In this document: positions 1 through 8,628 of the stretch, one piece after another
Numbering within the stretch: the first letter of the stretch is position 1
How the letters are laid out: each line of letters starts with the position of its first letter
DNA from: Caldifarciminota bacterium UBA6260
GTDB lineage: Bacteria > Hydrothermota > 32-111
Direction: 5' to 3'
NCBI GenBank assembly: GCA_002441125.1
Contig: DJVI01000008.1
Coordinates: 16,005 to 80,004 of the forward strand
DNA: 64,000 nucleotides
Made by a program: the position numbers and the translations under genes
The notes under the pieces: model-generated
Databases searched by the model: none
What the model was told of the DNA's origin: nothing
Seen by the model: the letters and a program-made list of their open reading frames with translations, nothing else

Positions 1-3000
1 TTTGTTATCAAAATTTATGACAAAAATGGAACTTACCTTTACGATACATCTGACACAATTATAGTTTTATCTCAACCTACAAAAGATACTATACTTTTCC
101 CAAATCAAAATGACACAATGTATGTTGATGAAACATACTATTTAATTTGGAACTCTTTTTATGATACAACTTATAGAGCAACGGTTTCATATTCAACTGA
201 TGGTTTGAACTACATAATTTTAGCCGATAAGATAAAAAACGAAAACTTTTTTTTGATGACTTTGCCACATACAGCATCTTCTAACAATTTTTCTTTAAAA
301 ATTGATTTTTACAATGGTGCAGGTGTTTTTGACACAAGTTTAACAGTTGGTAACCTTATTGTTAAAAAGACTCTTCTTGATTTTATATATCCAGATGATA
401 CCGATACATTCTATGTTGGAAGGAAGCACAATATAATCTGGAGAGATGTAAAAGGAACTGCACCTTATGTTCAACTCTATTACAATACAGACGGAATAAC
501 TTGGAAGGAGATAATAAGTCAAACCCCAGATACTGGTTCATACTTATGGACAATCCCAAATGAACCTACTTCTAACGCAAGGATAAGGTTGCAAGAGTAT
601 GGAGATACAAACACTACAGTTTATTCAAAAAGCTTTGTTATAAAACCACAAGAGTTATTCATAACTTCTCCTATTTACAACGATACATTACTTTCCGGAA
701 GGAGTTATTATATAAGTTGGTATAATCTTGGCGTTGTTGATACCGTTAATATATATTATTCTATAGATGGTGGAAACAACTGGAGTCTTATAACAAAGCA
801 GGTGAACAACTATTCTTATAACTGGACAGTTCCAAACTATTCGTCGAATAAAGCACTTTTAAAGGTGGAATTTTCAAAAAACAGCAATGTTTTTGATATT
901 TCAGATACATTCACTATAATTCCACAGAGCATTTTTGTAACATATCCGGATAGTTCAACAGTATGGTACTCTGGGAACAAATATTATATTACATGGGATT
1001 ATACAGGTGATTTCTCAAATGTAAAAATAACATACTCCCTTGATAATGGAAAGAACTGGAGTGTTATTTCAAACTCAACAACAAACTCACAGAACTATAT
1101 CTGGACAGTGCCTCAGACATCTTCAGATTCAGTTATAATAAAAGTTTCCAATGCCAGTGATACAACAAGGTTTGATCTTTCTCAGATATTCAGAATAGTT
1201 CCACAGGAGATAACATTAAAATATCCAACAGTTACAGATAGTTTGATATCCGGTAAACAGTATAATATAACTTGGGTTTATAAAGGACTTTTCGATACAT
1301 CTGTTGTTGAGTATTCAACAAACAACGGACTTTCATGGAACACGGTTGGAAAAACTCTCACATCTAACAGATACTATCTATGGACTACTCCAAATATCAA
1401 AAGTGATTCAACACTTGTAAGGATAGTTAACAAGGACAACAGTTCTGCAAAGGGATTATCTGGATTATTCTCTCTCTCCGATAAAATTATAAATATAACT
1501 TCTCCAAAACTGAATGAGGAATATATCGTTGGAGAAAAGATGCTTATAACATTTGATTTCCTTGGTTCTTCCAACGATTCTGTAATAGTTTCCTACTCTA
1601 CTGATAGTGGAACAAGTTGGACACAGATAGACACAATTCCTTCTTCAACACAGTACCTTGAATGGACTATACCAAATGTGATAAGTTCAAACTGCTACAT
1701 AAAAGTAACTTGTTTAAGATTAACATCATCTTTCTCTGTAAGTGAAAAGTTTTCTATAATTCCACAAGTACTAACTGTAACATCACCATTATCCTCCTCA
1801 GAATGGATATCTGGAAGAAAATATTATATAACCTGGAATTATACAGGAAGTTTTTCAAATGTTGATCTTGAGTACTCCACTAACGGTGGTTCAACATGGC
1901 AGAGTATTACAACAACAACAAACTCGAAATATTACCTCTGGACATTACCTAACATTTCATCATCAAACTCTTTGGTTAGAGTTAAGAACAGTTCGAACAG
2001 TTCAGTTTTTGGCGTATCTCCAACATTCACAACTAAATATCCATCAATAAATGTTGTTTCTCCAAAAAGTGTTGACACTCTCATTTCCGGAAACTATTAC
2101 TATATAACTTGGTACTCGAATATGGGTTCAGGTGATAGTGTAGTTCTGTCCTATTCAAAAAATGGTGGAACAACATATACTATAATGGATACTGTAAGTG
2201 CTTCTCTTAAATATTTCAAATGGAGAGCACCTCAGGGTGGTTCAACAAATTGCATTGTAAAGGTAACAGGTTACGAATCACCTTCAATAGAAGGTTATTC
2301 TCAAACTTTTGTTTTAAAAGATCAGACAATATATTTGACCTATCCTTTATCAAACGATACGATTTTGACTTTATCACCATTCTATCTTACATGGGATTAT
2401 ATAGGAGGAATAGACACACTTGTTGGAGAGTACTCCTTAGATAATGGGGCAAACTGGACAACATTCTCATCATCCATAGTTGCTTCAAGTCAAAATTATC
2501 TTTTCAATCCTTTCCCACTTTCAAATTCCTTACAGACACTTATAAAATTAACAAATAAATCCAACCTTTCTGTCAGTGGAACTTCACAGACTTTCACAAC
2601 AGTATATCCTTCCCTTGAGATAACTTCTTTCAAAGGTGCTTCATCTTTCGTAGTTGGAAGTAAAATCTTTATAACATGGAAGAACAATGGAACAATTGAT
2701 AAGGTTAACTTATACTATTCTATTGATAATGGAAAGAGTTATAACTCTATAGTTTCAAATTATGCTAACTCTGGTTACTATGAATGGACAGTTCCAAACT
2801 ACATCTCTGATAGTTGTTTAGTGAAAGTATCTTACTCATCTTTTGAAAATATTAACGATATTTCTGAAAGGTTTAGTATAATTCCTCAAACGATTTCCAT
2901 CCTTTCACCTATAATTAACGACTCTATGATGATAACTAAGACATATCCTATTACATGGTTTAACACTGGAACTGTTGATAATGTTATGTTAGAGTATTCT

Positions 3001-4887
3001 CTTGATGGCGGAAGTTTATGGAGTACAATTACAGGTTCTACTACAAACAACAAATATTATGAATGGACTCTACCAACAACTTTGTCATCAACGAATAACG
3101 CATTGATAAGGGTAAGTAACATTTCAAACCTGAATGTTTATGATAATTCAGATAATTTTAAGATTTCATCTCAGAAAATTGAGGTGACATATCCAACATC
3201 GAATTCACAATTTTTCGTAAGTAGAAAGTATTTTATAACATGGAAAACAACAGGAACCATTTCAACTGTGAATCTCTACTATTCACTCGATAATGGAGCA
3301 AATTGGAACACTCTCGTTTCAAATCTAACGAATAGTGGTTACTATGAGTGGACAGTTCCAGATGTTAATTCCAATCTTGTTCTCATAAGAGTTACAAATT
3401 CAAACGATGAATCGATTTTTGATGATAGTGAAATTTTCTCAATTGTTCCGCAACTCATACTTGTAAACTCTCCTTTATCAACTGACAGATGGGTTGTTGG
3501 TAGAAAATATTTTATAACTTGGACTAACATTGGAACAATTTCAAAGGTAAGGATAGAATACTCCTACAATGATGGTATAGATTGGAATATAGTAACAGAT
3601 AACCTTTCTAATACTAACAACTATGAATGGACTATTCCAAACACTCCATCAGAAAACTGTTTTGTTAAAGTTTCAAATTACGATAATACGAATGTGAGTG
3701 GAAACAGTTCAAGATTTGCAATTCCTTTGCAAACTATAGAAGTTCTTTCTCCAAAAACAACAGATATGTACATTTCTGGAAACAAATACTATATAACATG
3801 GAAAAATACTGGAACGATTTCTGCTGTCGATATACAGTATTCGAAAGACAATGGAGCGACATGGACATATGTTGCAACGAATGTAACCAACTCAGGTTAC
3901 TATGAATGGAGTGTGCCAACAGAGAATTCAACTAACTGTCTTGTTAAAATATTAAACAGCAGTAACTCTAATGTTTTTGGTATATCGGAAAAGTTCACGA
4001 TTTTACCTCAAAACATAACAGTTACATCTTTAAGCAATTCTGATACTATGTTAGCTGGAAGAAAATATTACATAACATGGAGAAATACTGGTTCATTTAC
4101 AACCTGTGATATATTCTATTCAACAGATCTTGGTTCACAGTGGAGATCTATAGCATCTGGTGTTTCAAACACCGGTTACTACGAGTGGACTATTCCAGAT
4201 ATAGCTGTTTCAGATATGGCTTTGATAAAGATATCTAACTCATCACAATCAACCATATATGGAATTTCAGATACTTTTGTTATTTCAAAGCCAATAGTTA
4301 GGTTCACTTCTCCGGTTTTGGGTAACATATTTGAAACCACAAAAAAATATTATTTCACATGGACTACTCTTGGAACGATTTTACAGTATAACCTTGAGAT
4401 ATCTTACGATAAAGGTTTAAGTTGGACTCAGATAGCTGTTAACCAGAGTAATAATGGTAACTATGAATGGACTATTCCTTATGGTCTTTATTCTGATAGT
4501 TGTATGTTGAAACTCACATCGAGTTCCAACAGCTCAATTTTCTACTACTCCGATCTATTCTCAATAGTTTCATATTCAAACTTAGATGAACTCACTGTTC
4601 TTAAAAATAGAACTATAAAGTACTTTAACGCAAAGATTAATGGAAATTTCGATGAGAATGTTCTTCTCTATGAGGTTCCTTCAGGTTGTAACACTAAGAT
4701 AGAAATTTTTGATATTTCTGGAAGGAGTATAGGAAAAATCTATGATGGAAAAATAGATTTTGGAGTTCACAGATTTTTACTCAAAAATATGTTGAAAAAT
4801 AAAGGAATCTACTTCATCAAAATTGTCTCTGATAAAGATGGGAAAGTTCTTTATGAAAAGAATATTAAATTGATGAATCTAAAATAA
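1..4887 (+). CDS. Giant surface repeat protein with T9SS C-terminal sorting domain (5' end outside window)
   Basis: The frame is open from base 1 through the ATG at 118, so the gene starts upstream of the window and 118 is an internal Met. The visible part is about 1,630 residues. It holds some 16 consecutive repeats of about 93 residues, each with a core like GRKYYITW, then YSxDxGxxW, then YEWTIPN, ending in a PQ- or SQ-type linker. This is the pattern of the Kre9/KNH-type Ig-like repeats (PF10342 type) common in bacterial surface proteins. The last ~100 residues (from about 4576) contain IEIFDISGR and GIYFIKIVSD, the hallmarks of a type-A T9SS sorting domain. Inference: it is exported through the outer membrane by T9SS and attached to or released from the surface as an adhesin or stalk protein. 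Its ligand is unknown. The T9SS call rests on motif shape, supported by porU-porV at 26176-31634. Confidence 0.85.
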   Translation, partial: FVIKIYDKNGTYLYDTSDTIIVLSQPTKDTILFPNQNDTMYVDETYYLIWNSFYDTTYRATVSYSTDGLNYIILADKIKNENFFLMTLPHTASSNNFSLKIDFYNGAGVFDTSLTVGNLIVKKTLLDFIYPDDTDTFYVGRKHNIIWRDVKGTAPYVQLYYNTDGITWKEIISQTPDTGSYLWTIPNEPTSNARIRLQEYGDTNTTVYSKSFVIKPQELFITSPIYNDTLLSGRSYYISWYNLGVVDTVNIYYSIDGGNNWSLITKQVNNYSYNWTVPNYSSNKALLKVEFSKNSNVFDISDTFTIIPQSIFVTYPDSSTVWYSGNKYYITWDYTGDFSNVKITYSLDNGKNWSVISNSTTNSQNYIWTVPQTSSDSVIIKVSNASDTTRFDLSQIFRIVPQEITLKYPTVTDSLISGKQYNITWVYKGLFDTSVVEYSTNNGLSWNTVGKTLTSNRYYLWTTPNIKSDSTLVRIVNKDNSSAKGLSGLFSLSDKIINITSPKLNEEYIVGEKMLITFDFLGSSNDSVIVSYSTDSGTSWTQIDTIPSSTQYLEWTIPNVISSNCYIKVTCLRLTSSFSVSEKFSIIPQVLTVTSPLSSSEWISGRKYYITWNYTGSFSNVDLEYSTNGGSTWQSITTTTNSKYYLWTLPNISSSNSLVRVKNSSNSSVFGVSPTFTTKYPSINVVSPKSVDTLISGNYYYITWYSNMGSGDSVVLSYSKNGGTTYTIMDTVSASLKYFKWRAPQGGSTNCIVKVTGYESPSIEGYSQTFVLKDQTIYLTYPLSNDTILTLSPFYLTWDYIGGIDTLVGEYSLDNGANWTTFSSSIVASSQNYLFNPFPLSNSLQTLIKLTNKSNLSVSGTSQTFTTVYPSLEITSFKGASSFVVGSKIFITWKNNGTIDKVNLYYSIDNGKSYNSIVSNYANSGYYEWTVPNYISDSCLVKVSYSSFENINDISERFSIIPQTISILSPIINDSMMITKTYPITWFNTGTVDNVMLEYSLDGGSLWSTITGSTTNNKYYEWTLPTTLSSTNNALIRVSNISNLNVYDNSDNFKISSQKIEVTYPTSNSQFFVSRKYFITWKTTGTISTVNLYYSLDNGANWNTLVSNLTNSGYYEWTVPDVNSNLVLIRVTNSNDESIFDDSEIFSIVPQLILVNSPLSTDRWVVGRKYFITWTNIGTISKVRIEYSYNDGIDWNIVTDNLSNTNNYEWTIPNTPSENCFVKVSNYDNTNVSGNSSRFAIPLQTIEVLSPKTTDMYISGNKYYITWKNTGTISAVDIQYSKDNGATWTYVATNVTNSGYYEWSVPTENSTNCLVKILNSSNSNVFGISEKFTILPQNITVTSLSNSDTMLAGRKYYITWRNTGSFTTCDIFYSTDLGSQWRSIASGVSNTGYYEWTIPDIAVSDMALIKISNSSQSTIYGISDTFVISKPIVRFTSPVLGNIFETTKKYYFTWTTLGTILQYNLEISYDKGLSWTQIAVNQSNNGNYEWTIPYGLYSDSCMLKLTSSSNSSIFYYSDLFSIVSYSNLDELTVLKNRTIKYFNAKINGNFDENVLLYEVPSGCNTKIEIFDISGRSIGKIYDGKIDFGVHRFLLKNMLKNKGIYFIKIVSDKDGKVLYEKNIKLMNLK
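64..4573 (+). repeat. About 16 tandem coding repeats of ~280 bp
   Basis: The repeats lie inside the giant surface protein and are degenerate at DNA level. The strongest conserved block is the segment encoding Y-Y/F-I-T-W, roughly every 280 bp (for example near 985, 1828, 3235, 3505, 3793 and 4069). Repeats 11-14 look more alike than repeats 5, 7 and 8, which suggests local duplication or homogenisation in the later part of the array. Confidence 0.8.
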
Positions 4888-4893
4888 GGTAAA

Positions 4894-5424
4894 ATGAAAA
4901 AGGAAGAACCTGTAATTTTTCTCGAAGGTGAAAAGGTCATCCTCTCTCCACTTGAAGAGGATGACCTTTATTCCATACAAAAAATTCTTAACTCTCCTGA
5001 TGTCAGGAAAAATCTTGCAGAAAGATTTCCTAGAAACAGGTTGATGTTGAAGGATTTGATAACTTTAAACAAAGAAAAAAAGGGAGTTTTTTTAAAGATT
5101 GTTGAGAAGGAAAGTTTTAAAATAGCAGGGATAATAAGTTTATCAGATTTTAACTGGCCAAATAGAAGGGCAATGCTTTCTATATCTTTGGGTAAAGATT
5201 TTCAAAGAAAAGGTTATGGAACCGAATCAACAAAAATGCTTGTTGATTATGGATTCAAAAATCTTCAGTTACATAAAATATCTCTTGAAGTTTACGAATT
5301 CAACAAAGAAGCTATAAAGATGTATGAAAGGTTGGGATTCGTTAAGGAAGGTCATTATAGGAAACATTCTTTTAAAGATGGGAAATATGTTGACCTTATT
5401 TTTATGTCCCTTTTAAATGAATAA
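4894..5424 (+). CDS. GNAT-family N-acetyltransferase (RimJ/RimL-like)
   Basis: A 176-residue protein of usual length for the Acetyltransf_3/RimJ-RimL group. It starts with the typical LEGEKVILSPLEEDDL strand-helix. The acetyl-CoA binding motif A is QRKGYGTES at about residues 107-115, and NKEAIKMYERLGFVKEG near the C-terminus is the standard motif B. Such enzymes move an acetyl group from acetyl-CoA to an amine on a protein N-terminus, sugar or small molecule; the substrate here is unknown. It begins 6 bp after the giant surface protein and its stop overlaps the next gene by 8 bp, so co-transcription is likely. A strong inverted repeat lies inside its first 30 codons. Confidence 0.85.
   Translation: MKKEEPVIFLEGEKVILSPLEEDDLYSIQKILNSPDVRKNLAERFPRNRLMLKDLITLNKEKKGVFLKIVEKESFKIAGIISLSDFNWPNRRAMLSISLGKDFQRKGYGTESTKMLVDYGFKNLQLHKISLEVYEFNKEAIKMYERLGFVKEGHYRKHSFKDGKYVDLIFMSLLNE
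4932..4969. other. Perfect 14-bp inverted repeat with 10-nt loop inside the GNAT 5' coding region
   Basis: Bases 4932-4945 are the exact reverse complement of 4956-4969 (AAAGGTCATCCTCT and its complement), separated by CTCCACTTGA. The structure begins 45 bp after the stop codon of the giant surface protein and 38 bp after the GNAT ATG. It would form a very stable RNA hairpin for this AT-rich sequence. No clear U-tract follows. It could protect the 3' end of the surface-protein mRNA, attenuate the downstream genes, or be a chance result of the conserved LEEDD coding. Confidence 0.7.
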
Positions 5425-5965
5425 TAAAAAGATATTTTTTTTCATAATTTTTGTTTTTTCCATATATATTTTTCCTGATATAAAAATTTTTTATCCAGGT
5501 GGTGAGAATAGCCCTAAACCTTTCGATAATACTTTTGTTTTCAACTCATCTTCAAAATGTTCTCTTGTGGTAAAGGATATAACACTTTTAAACCATCTTG
5601 GGGAAGATCTTTTATTGGATCTAAAACCTTTTATAAAAATTGATGTTTCTGGGAAAAATTTTGTTGTTTTGGATACATTTTCCATTATACCTTATAGAAG
5701 AAATTTCTTATGGTATATTGAAAGTTATGAAAACGGAATAGTGGAAAGGAGTAACTTTCTTTTTTTTCATACTGGCAATATATATTTTCCCTCTTCTGAA
5801 AAAGATTTTTTTAACGAAAACGATTATCTCCATTTGATTTTTAAATTTTTTGAACTTGCAGGATACCACCCAACAGGTAGAGCTTGGGTTAACGGAGTTG
5901 AGGTTGATTTGAAAGAATTGAATATCAGTGGAATGAAAGAGATAAGATGGAAAAGAAAAAGATAA
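5417..5965 (+). CDS. Exported protein of unknown function
   Basis: 182 residues beginning with a Lys-rich start and a hydrophobic stretch (about residues 6-20) that reads as a signal peptide, followed by a soluble, strand-rich part. I do not recognise a family. The C-terminus is basic (RWKRKR) because it overlaps the start of the next gene. It overlaps GNAT by 8 bp and the FecR-like gene by 19 bp, so the three genes are probably translated together. Its role is likely tied to the two exported neighbours downstream. Confidence 0.7.
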   Translation: MNNKKIFFFIIFVFSIYIFPDIKIFYPGGENSPKPFDNTFVFNSSSKCSLVVKDITLLNHLGEDLLLDLKPFIKIDVSGKNFVVLDTFSIIPYRRNFLWYIESYENGIVERSNFLFFHTGNIYFPSSEKDFFNENDYLHLIFKFFELAGYHPTGRAWVNGVEVDLKELNISGMKEIRWKRKR

Positions 5966-6582
5966 TATTTTTTTTACTTTTAATCTCAATTTTTTTGTTT
6001 CCAAAAGAAGTGGGAGTTGTAAAAAATTCAAAGGGAAATATTTTCCAAAATGAGGGAGAAGAGAAAGAACCACTTAAAAGGGGAGATATTGTTAAAGATA
6101 GTTTTAATGTAGAACTTGAAAAATTCTCTTTGTTGGAAATATCTTTGATAGATGGAAAAAGCGAACTGTCAGTTTTTGGTGAAAGTGAATTTTCTTTAAA
6201 CATTTTCGATCTGACAGAAGATAACTTTTTCAGATTGAATATAAGTTATGGTAACTTTTTGATAAAAAGTGATCAAAATAATTTTCAGATAAAATTGTTT
6301 GATACTTTCATATTTTCTGATAGCTCTTCCTTTTTTATAAATATGAAAGATTCGATTGCTAAAATTTCAATAATTTACTGTAATAAATTTGATGTAGAGA
6401 ATCAATTTGGAAAAGTAAGTGGATCAAAAAATGACCAGATTATACTTATAAAAGGTGAAAATCCTTACAAGGTTGAAAAAAAAGAACAATTAAAAGGTAT
6501 AGAAAAAAACAAAGAGGGTATTGTAGAGATAGAGTTTGAAGATTATAAAAATGATACATTATATATCAATATCGAAAAATAG
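5947..6582 (+). CDS. Exported FecR-like domain protein
   Basis: 211 residues with an N-terminal signal peptide (hydrophobic residues 5-18). The middle has the FecR-like order GDIVKDSFNVELEKFSLLEISLIDG, then a short ELSVFGESEF strand pair, then a GNFLIKS-type segment, resembling PF04773. In iron-regulated systems FecR is an inner-membrane anti-sigma partner. Here there is no cytoplasmic N-terminal region and no sigma-factor gene nearby, so a periplasmic structural or binding role is more likely. It overlaps the gene before it by 19 bp and the next one by 32 bp. Family assignment is moderate. Confidence 0.6.
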   Translation: MEKKKIIFFLLLISIFLFPKEVGVVKNSKGNIFQNEGEEKEPLKRGDIVKDSFNVELEKFSLLEISLIDGKSELSVFGESEFSLNIFDLTEDNFFRLNISYGNFLIKSDQNNFQIKLFDTFIFSDSSSFFINMKDSIAKISIIYCNKFDVENQFGKVSGSKNDQIILIKGENPYKVEKKEQLKGIEKNKEGIVEIEFEDYKNDTLYINIEK

Positions 6583-8581
6583 AAAAATTTTATCAACTTT
6601 TCTTCTGTTGATTTTTAGTTTAAAGATTTTCTCTGCTTTTAAGGTGGATTATTCAAAAATAGATGAACTTTATGAGAATGAGAATCTGACGATTTTTTTT
6701 ATTGTTAAAGATGACCCTTACAAAATTAAAGATGTTAACATAATTATTTCGGATTTTGAAAAAGATAAAAAATTTAGAATGGATTTCGATGCTAAAAAGG
6801 CTTTTGTTTCTTTACCATTCGACTCTTTGCCTGAAAAGGGTTTTTATTATTACTTTGAGATTATTACAAAGGATAACAGTTTTGAGTATATTCCTGAAAA
6901 AGTGGAAGAAAGGATAAAAAATATAGTTAAGTTTATAAAAGAGGAAAAAAAAGCAAAAAAAGATATAATTCTGCTTCTTCCGGAAAATGAAAAGAATATA
7001 CCTTTGGACAGGTTCGTTTTTTCTGTATATATACCTTCCGGAACAAAAAATGTAAAACTGGTTATGGATGGGGAAGACATAACGGCAAAATGTTTGATTG
7101 GAGAAAAAATATTATCCTACGCACCTGAAAAATTTTTAAAACCATCAAGATACAGATTCGATATAATAAAAGATCAAAAACTTTTAAAAACCTACTATTT
7201 AAATATTTCTAAAAAAGATTTTTTTGAGGATTTTTGCAACGGTTTTATCGATTATAATGGTAGATATGAAACCGGTTCAAATACAAATTTTTTTAACTCT
7301 TACTCTATTTCTTTTTATGGGAATCTTAACAGATTCTTTTATAAATTTTCTATTTATAACAATATTTTTTCCAACAAGAATTTTTTGAATGATCAAAAAT
7401 TATATTTGCATTTCAATTTTGCCAAGTTTGATTTAAACATTTTTGATCTATTTTTTTATGATGATTTTTCATATTATAAACTTCTACCTTTAAAAGGGAT
7501 AAATTTTTCATTCAAAGATTCTTTAGGTTCTTTCTCAAACATATCAGGCAAAATTTCAGGAGAGAATATTCTTCTTTCAAGAACATTTTTTTATAAAAAA
7601 ATCAGATTGTATGATTTTAAATTTGAAAATCTGCTATATAAAGATTCCGTTCTATGGGTCAATTTTAAATTGAAAAACGGTCTAAATATTTTTGAAAATA
7701 GGTTAAAATTTTCTTATACTTTATCTTCTCCTTTCTTTTCTAAAAAGATGGATAGTATAAACTTTTTTTATGATTTTAAAAATTATTCTAATAAATTTGA
7801 AACCGACATAGATTTAAAAAAATATTATGCGAATTTTTATATTGTAAAAAAATCAGTATCCAAAACTCCATTTTTTTATGACAAATATGATAAAATTTAC
7901 CTGAAGAATATCTTTCTGATAAAAAATGATCTGATAATAACTGGGGATTTAACTTTAGAAAATAAAAATGAAAAAAATTATATTTTTAGATTTGAAGGAA
8001 GTAATATATTTGATAATATAAATCTCCTTTACAAAAAGAATGACCTTCCAAACATTTATTTTAGCATTTCTAACATTTTCTATCCAAAAGATAATTCAGG
8101 TAGTAAAAATTCTATATTTAAAGTATCGACTGGAACATCTTACAGAACTTTTGTGAATGATTTTGATTTTTATGGAAAATTTTTTATAGAACAAACCAAC
8201 TACAAATTTTCCCAATATGATAAAAAACTTTTAACAGGATACGATCTGTTGTTTTCTCTCCTGTATAAAAGTTTTATAAAAACTTCTTTAACTTTAAAAT
8301 CTCTTATCGATGAAGGTGGAATAGAAAGGATAATTTTTGAAAAGTATGGCTTTGGTTTTGAATTATTAAATTTACCAAAAAATTTTACTACTGGATTTCT
8401 AACACAATTTTTGCTTAAGCAGGATTTCTCTGGGTTCAAAAAAATGGATTTAATCTTAACACCGGAAATAAAATTTAGATTAAAAAATATTGATTTTAAT
8501 TTTTATCCTTCTTTATTGTTTAACCTTTTAACAGCTGATGGCTATTCTGATATATCTTTTAATTGTTCAATCGATTTTTAA
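6551..8581 (+). CDS. Probable outer-membrane beta-barrel protein of unknown function
   Basis: 676 residues from the ATG at 6551; an upstream in-frame TTG at 6536 would add five residues but has no advantage. A signal peptide covers about residues 10-28. Residues 30-215 look like Ig-like strands separated by a basic helical segment rich in Lys and Glu. From about residue 220 to the end the sequence alternates aromatic and polar residues in many short strands, and it ends in Phe (CSIDF), as many outer-membrane barrels do. No family is recognised. The gene overlaps the FecR-like gene by 32 bp and is the last of the 4894-8581 group. I infer that the three exported proteins form one envelope assembly. 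Confidence 0.65.
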   Translation: MIHYISISKNRKILSTFLLLIFSLKIFSAFKVDYSKIDELYENENLTIFFIVKDDPYKIKDVNIIISDFEKDKKFRMDFDAKKAFVSLPFDSLPEKGFYYYFEIITKDNSFEYIPEKVEERIKNIVKFIKEEKKAKKDIILLLPENEKNIPLDRFVFSVYIPSGTKNVKLVMDGEDITAKCLIGEKILSYAPEKFLKPSRYRFDIIKDQKLLKTYYLNISKKDFFEDFCNGFIDYNGRYETGSNTNFFNSYSISFYGNLNRFFYKFSIYNNIFSNKNFLNDQKLYLHFNFAKFDLNIFDLFFYDDFSYYKLLPLKGINFSFKDSLGSFSNISGKISGENILLSRTFFYKKIRLYDFKFENLLYKDSVLWVNFKLKNGLNIFENRLKFSYTLSSPFFSKKMDSINFFYDFKNYSNKFETDIDLKKYYANFYIVKKSVSKTPFFYDKYDKIYLKNIFLIKNDLIITGDLTLENKNEKNYIFRFEGSNIFDNINLLYKKNDLPNIYFSISNIFYPKDNSGSKNSIFKVSTGTSYRTFVNDFDFYGKFFIEQTNYKFSQYDKKLLTGYDLLFSLLYKSFIKTSLTLKSLIDEGGIERIIFEKYGFGFELLNLPKNFTTGFLTQFLLKQDFSGFKKMDLILTPEIKFRLKNIDFNFYPSLLFNLLTADGYSDISFNCSIDF

Positions 8582-8588
8582 TGTTGTA

Positions 8589-8616
8589 TTGACTTAGATT
8601 AAAATTATGTTAAGAT
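8589..8616 (+). promoter_or_regulatory. Promoter of the chemotaxis-receptor gene
   Basis: TTGACT at 8589-8594, a 16-bp spacer and TAAGAT at 8611-8616. The ATG follows 12 bp after the -10 box, leaving a leader of only about 5-6 nt and no Shine-Dalgarno sequence. Confidence 0.6.
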
Positions 8617-8628
8617 AAAATATAAAGT

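Noticed and set aside
64..4573. CRISPR-like or mobile repeat array
   Set aside because: Repeats are coding, about 280 bp long, and degenerate, with no short identical repeats and spacers.
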